Shown here one piece after another: positions 5,293 to 7,178 of a DNA stretch of 7,178 bases. Under the pieces are notes generated by a model. That model had not been told where the DNA came from, ran no database searches, and saw nothing but the letters and a program-made list of their open reading frames with translations. The position numbers and the translations under genes are program-made. The number at the start of each line of letters is the position of its first letter. The stretch's first letter is position 1. Origin of the DNA: Chitinophagaceae bacterium (GTDB taxonomy: Bacteria; Bacteroidota; Bacteroidia; Chitinophagales; Chitinophagaceae); assembly GCA_018061385.1 (NCBI GenBank), contig JAGOUF010000115.1, positions 1-7,178 of the forward strand. Direction: 5' to 3'.

Positions 5293-6772
5293 GCCTACAG
5301 CAATTGTTATTGGTGCTGGAGTAGCAGGATTGGCATCGGCTATAAGGCTTGCTGTTAAAGGGTATGCTGTACAAGTATTTGAAAAAAATAGTTATCCTGG
5401 TGGTAAATTATCTCACTTTAGTTTAGTCAATTATCAATTTGATGCAGGGCCTAGTTTGTTTACTCAACCACAAAATATAGAAGAACTTTTTCAGTTGGCC
5501 AACGAGCCAATGGAAGCATATTTTACGTATCAATCTTTGCCAATCTCTTTCAAATATTTTTTTGAAGATGGCACTATTGTAAATGCTTATACCAATCAAC
5601 AAAAGCTAATTCAAGAGTTTAAAGAAAAGCTGGGTGAAGATGAAAATGCAATAAAAGCATATTTACAGCAGTCAGAAAAAGTGTACAACAATATTGGAAA
5701 GTTGTTTCTAAATTTCTCGTTACATAAAACAGCAACTCTATTTAAAGCTCCAATTTTAAAAGCAATTGCTGCAACAAAATTTAAGCATTTGTTTAGAACA
5801 ATGAACCAAGTAAACAAAGCATCTTTTAGCAATGCTAAAACAGTTCAATTGTTTAATAGGTATGCAACTTACAATGGCAGCAGTCCATATAAAGCCCCTG
5901 GAATGCTAACTTTAATTCCACACTTAGAATTAAACGAAGGCACTTTTTATCCAAATGGTGGCATGATTAATATAACCAATGCATTGTATAAATTGGCCAT
6001 AAAAAAAGGAGTGGTTTTTAATTTTAATACACCTGTACAAAAAATTGTTCAACAGAATAATATTGTACAAGGCATTGTTGTAAATGGAGAAAATGTACCT
6101 AGTGAAATTGTAGTGAGTAATATGGATGTTTACTTTACCTATAAAAAATTATTGAATCAAGAAATTGCAGCACAAAAAATTTTAAAGCAAGAAAGAAGTA
6201 GTAGTGCTCTTATTTTTTATTGGGGAATTAAAAAAGAATTTAAAGAGTTAGAATTACACAATATTTTTTTTACAAATAATTACGAAGCTGAGTTTAACAC
6301 ACTGTTCAATACAAAAAAATTGTATGCAGATCCAACAGTGTACATAAATATTACCAGCAAATGTGAGCCAGGGTTACAAGCTCCAATTGGAAAAGAAAAT
6401 TGGTTTGTAATGATTAATGTACCTAACAATATTGGGCAAAATTGGGAAGCTTACAAACAAGAAGCTAAAGCAAATATTGTTCAAAAGTTAAATCGAATTT
6501 TACAAGTAAATATCGAAACCTTAATTGAAGAAGAAGCAGTATTAGATCCTATATTAATTGAAGAAAAAACAGCATCATATATGGGTTCATTGTATGGCAC
6601 ATCTTCTAATTCAAAAATGGCAGCGTTCTTGCGTCATCCCAATTTTAGTAAGTCAATTAAAGGGTTGTATTTTGTTGGAGGAAGTGTACACCCAGGTGGT
6701 GGAATTCCACTTTGTTTACAAAGTGCAAAAATTATGAGTGAATTTGTATCAAAACCTGCTGATTCAATATGA
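5285..6772 (+). CDS. crtD: CrtI-family carotenoid desaturase, probably 1-hydroxycarotenoid 3,4-desaturase CrtD
   Basis: The product has 495 residues. The FAD-binding motif GAGVAG is at 10-15, with acidic E33, GGKLS at 39-43 and FDAGPSLF at 52-59. The C-terminus has GLYFVGGSVHPGGGIPLCLQSAK (about 460-482); this GG-x-VHPGGGIPL form is what I associate with CrtD-type enzymes, in contrast to the VPGPGVPPS form of the CrtI in the same locus. CrtD introduces a 3,4 double bond into carotenoids carrying a 1-hydroxyl group. The immediately following gene, a CruF-type hydratase, would make that hydroxyl, which supports the assignment. The start overlaps the idi stop by 8 bases and the stop overlaps the cruF ATG (ATGA at 6769-6772), so idi, crtD and cruF look like one coupled unit. 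Alternative roles within the family, such as another desaturase or a ketolase-like oxidase, cannot be excluded from sequence alone. Confidence 0.85.
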   Translation: MPKPTAIVIGAGVAGLASAIRLAVKGYAVQVFEKNSYPGGKLSHFSLVNYQFDAGPSLFTQPQNIEELFQLANEPMEAYFTYQSLPISFKYFFEDGTIVNAYTNQQKLIQEFKEKLGEDENAIKAYLQQSEKVYNNIGKLFLNFSLHKTATLFKAPILKAIAATKFKHLFRTMNQVNKASFSNAKTVQLFNRYATYNGSSPYKAPGMLTLIPHLELNEGTFYPNGGMINITNALYKLAIKKGVVFNFNTPVQKIVQQNNIVQGIVVNGENVPSEIVVSNMDVYFTYKKLLNQEIAAQKILKQERSSSALIFYWGIKKEFKELELHNIFFTNNYEAEFNTLFNTKKLYADPTVYINITSKCEPGLQAPIGKENWFVMINVPNNIGQNWEAYKQEAKANIVQKLNRILQVNIETLIEEEAVLDPILIEEKTASYMGSLYGTSSNSKMAAFLRHPNFSKSIKGLYFVGGSVHPGGGIPLCLQSAKIMSEFVSKPADSI

Positions 6773-7178
6773 AGTTTTCGAAACAAAATATAGCTTTATT
6801 TATAGCAATACTTTTTCATGTTTGTGGAGCTGTAGGAATTATTTTTTCACCATATAAAAATTGGTTTATTCAAAACACAACATTGAATTTATTAATTATG
6901 GTTGTTATGCTTATCTATACTCAACCTCAAAAAAATAGTGCATTTTATATTTTTGCAGTTGCAGCTTTTGCAACAGGTATGCTTACAGAAATGATTGGTA
7001 TTAATACTGGTTACTTATTTGGTAATTATCAGTATAGCAACGTAATGGGTTATAAATTATTGGGAGTTCCTTTATTAATTGGAGTGCAATGGTTTGTTAC
7101 AGTTTTTTGCTGTGGTATTGCTATACATAAATTACATGTTTGGACAGAAGCAAAATATGCAGCAAAAGGAATGATTTT
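6769..7178 (+). CDS. cruF: Carotenoid 1,2-hydratase-like membrane protein CruF (DUF422 family), 5' part only
   Basis: The first 136 codons are visible and the frame runs off the right edge. It begins at an ATG overlapping the crtD stop (ATGA). Hydrophobic segments lie at about 8-27, 33-50, 57-72 and 99-120. The family core is clear: TEMIGINTGYLFGNYQY (73-89) followed by GYKLLGVPLLIGVQW (94-108), matching the E-x-IG-x-x-TG...FG-x-Y-Y...G-x-x-LxGVPL pattern of the DUF422/carotenoid biosynthesis protein family. Members include CruF, which adds water to the psi end group of lycopene- or carotene-type molecules in the membrane, and haloarchaeal bisanhydrobacterioruberin hydratase. The neighbouring crtD would act on the 1-hydroxylated product. 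Bacterial members are usually a little over 200 residues as I recall, so roughly the last third or more is missing. The assignment as hydratase rests on family and context. Confidence 0.88.
   Translation, partial: MKFSKQNIALFIAILFHVCGAVGIIFSPYKNWFIQNTTLNLLIMVVMLIYTQPQKNSAFYIFAVAAFATGMLTEMIGINTGYLFGNYQYSNVMGYKLLGVPLLIGVQWFVTVFCCGIAIHKLHVWTEAKYAAKGMI

Noticed and set aside
1..7178. tRNA, rRNA, riboswitch or prophage features
   Set aside because: No cloverleaf, rRNA-like segment, conserved riboswitch core or phage gene was recognised by eye. All long non-coding gaps are accounted for by terminators and regulatory repeats.

Overview
This AT-rich window has every gene on the + strand. It most likely comes from a member of the Bacteroidota, probably near the Chitinophagales or Sphingobacteriales; I cannot name a genus. 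The reasons are the Bacteroidota-type CrtI C-terminus (TGQLTVPGPGVPPSLISG), the crtI-crtB order behind an ECF sigma factor, the idi-crtD-cruF set, the near absence of Shine-Dalgarno sequences (crtI, crtB and idi have none), and promoter-like TTG / TAnnTTTG elements.

Layout. Positions 1-1329 hold a tightly overlapping three-gene operon: two paralogous multi-pass membrane proteins (the first cut by the window edge) and a small winged-helix regulator of the HTH_34 type. A near-perfect hairpin terminator (1357-1398) closes it. A non-coding stretch of 239 bases (1330-1568) follows, with a striking array of the 10-mer TTAAACAAAA in alternating orientation. Then comes a stand-alone ECF sigma factor (1569-2069) with its own hairpin terminator. 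From 2250 to the right edge there is a carotenoid locus: crtI (phytoene desaturase), crtB (phytoene synthase), idi (type I IPP isomerase), crtD (CrtI-like carotenoid 3,4-desaturase) and the first 136 codons of cruF (carotenoid 1,2-hydratase). idi, crtD and cruF overlap one another and look translationally coupled.

How it works together (partly inference). Idi balances IPP and DMAPP, CrtB condenses two GGPP to phytoene, and CrtI desaturates phytoene to lycopene. CruF would hydrate a psi end and CrtD would introduce the 3,4 double bond beside the resulting 1-hydroxyl. This is the route to monocyclic or acyclic hydroxylated carotenoids of the saproxanthin, myxol or flexixanthin kind. No cyclase, ring hydroxylase or ketolase is visible; they would lie beyond the right edge or elsewhere. 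The TTAAACAAAA element recurs upstream of the sigma gene, crtI (degenerate) and crtB, so one regulator probably controls the whole locus. A light- or B12-responsive MerR protein, as in the LitR/LitS scheme of Streptomyces, is a reasonable hypothesis, but no such regulator is encoded here.

The pathway is a known one. The least explained parts are the operator array and the tandem membrane-protein/winged-helix operon.
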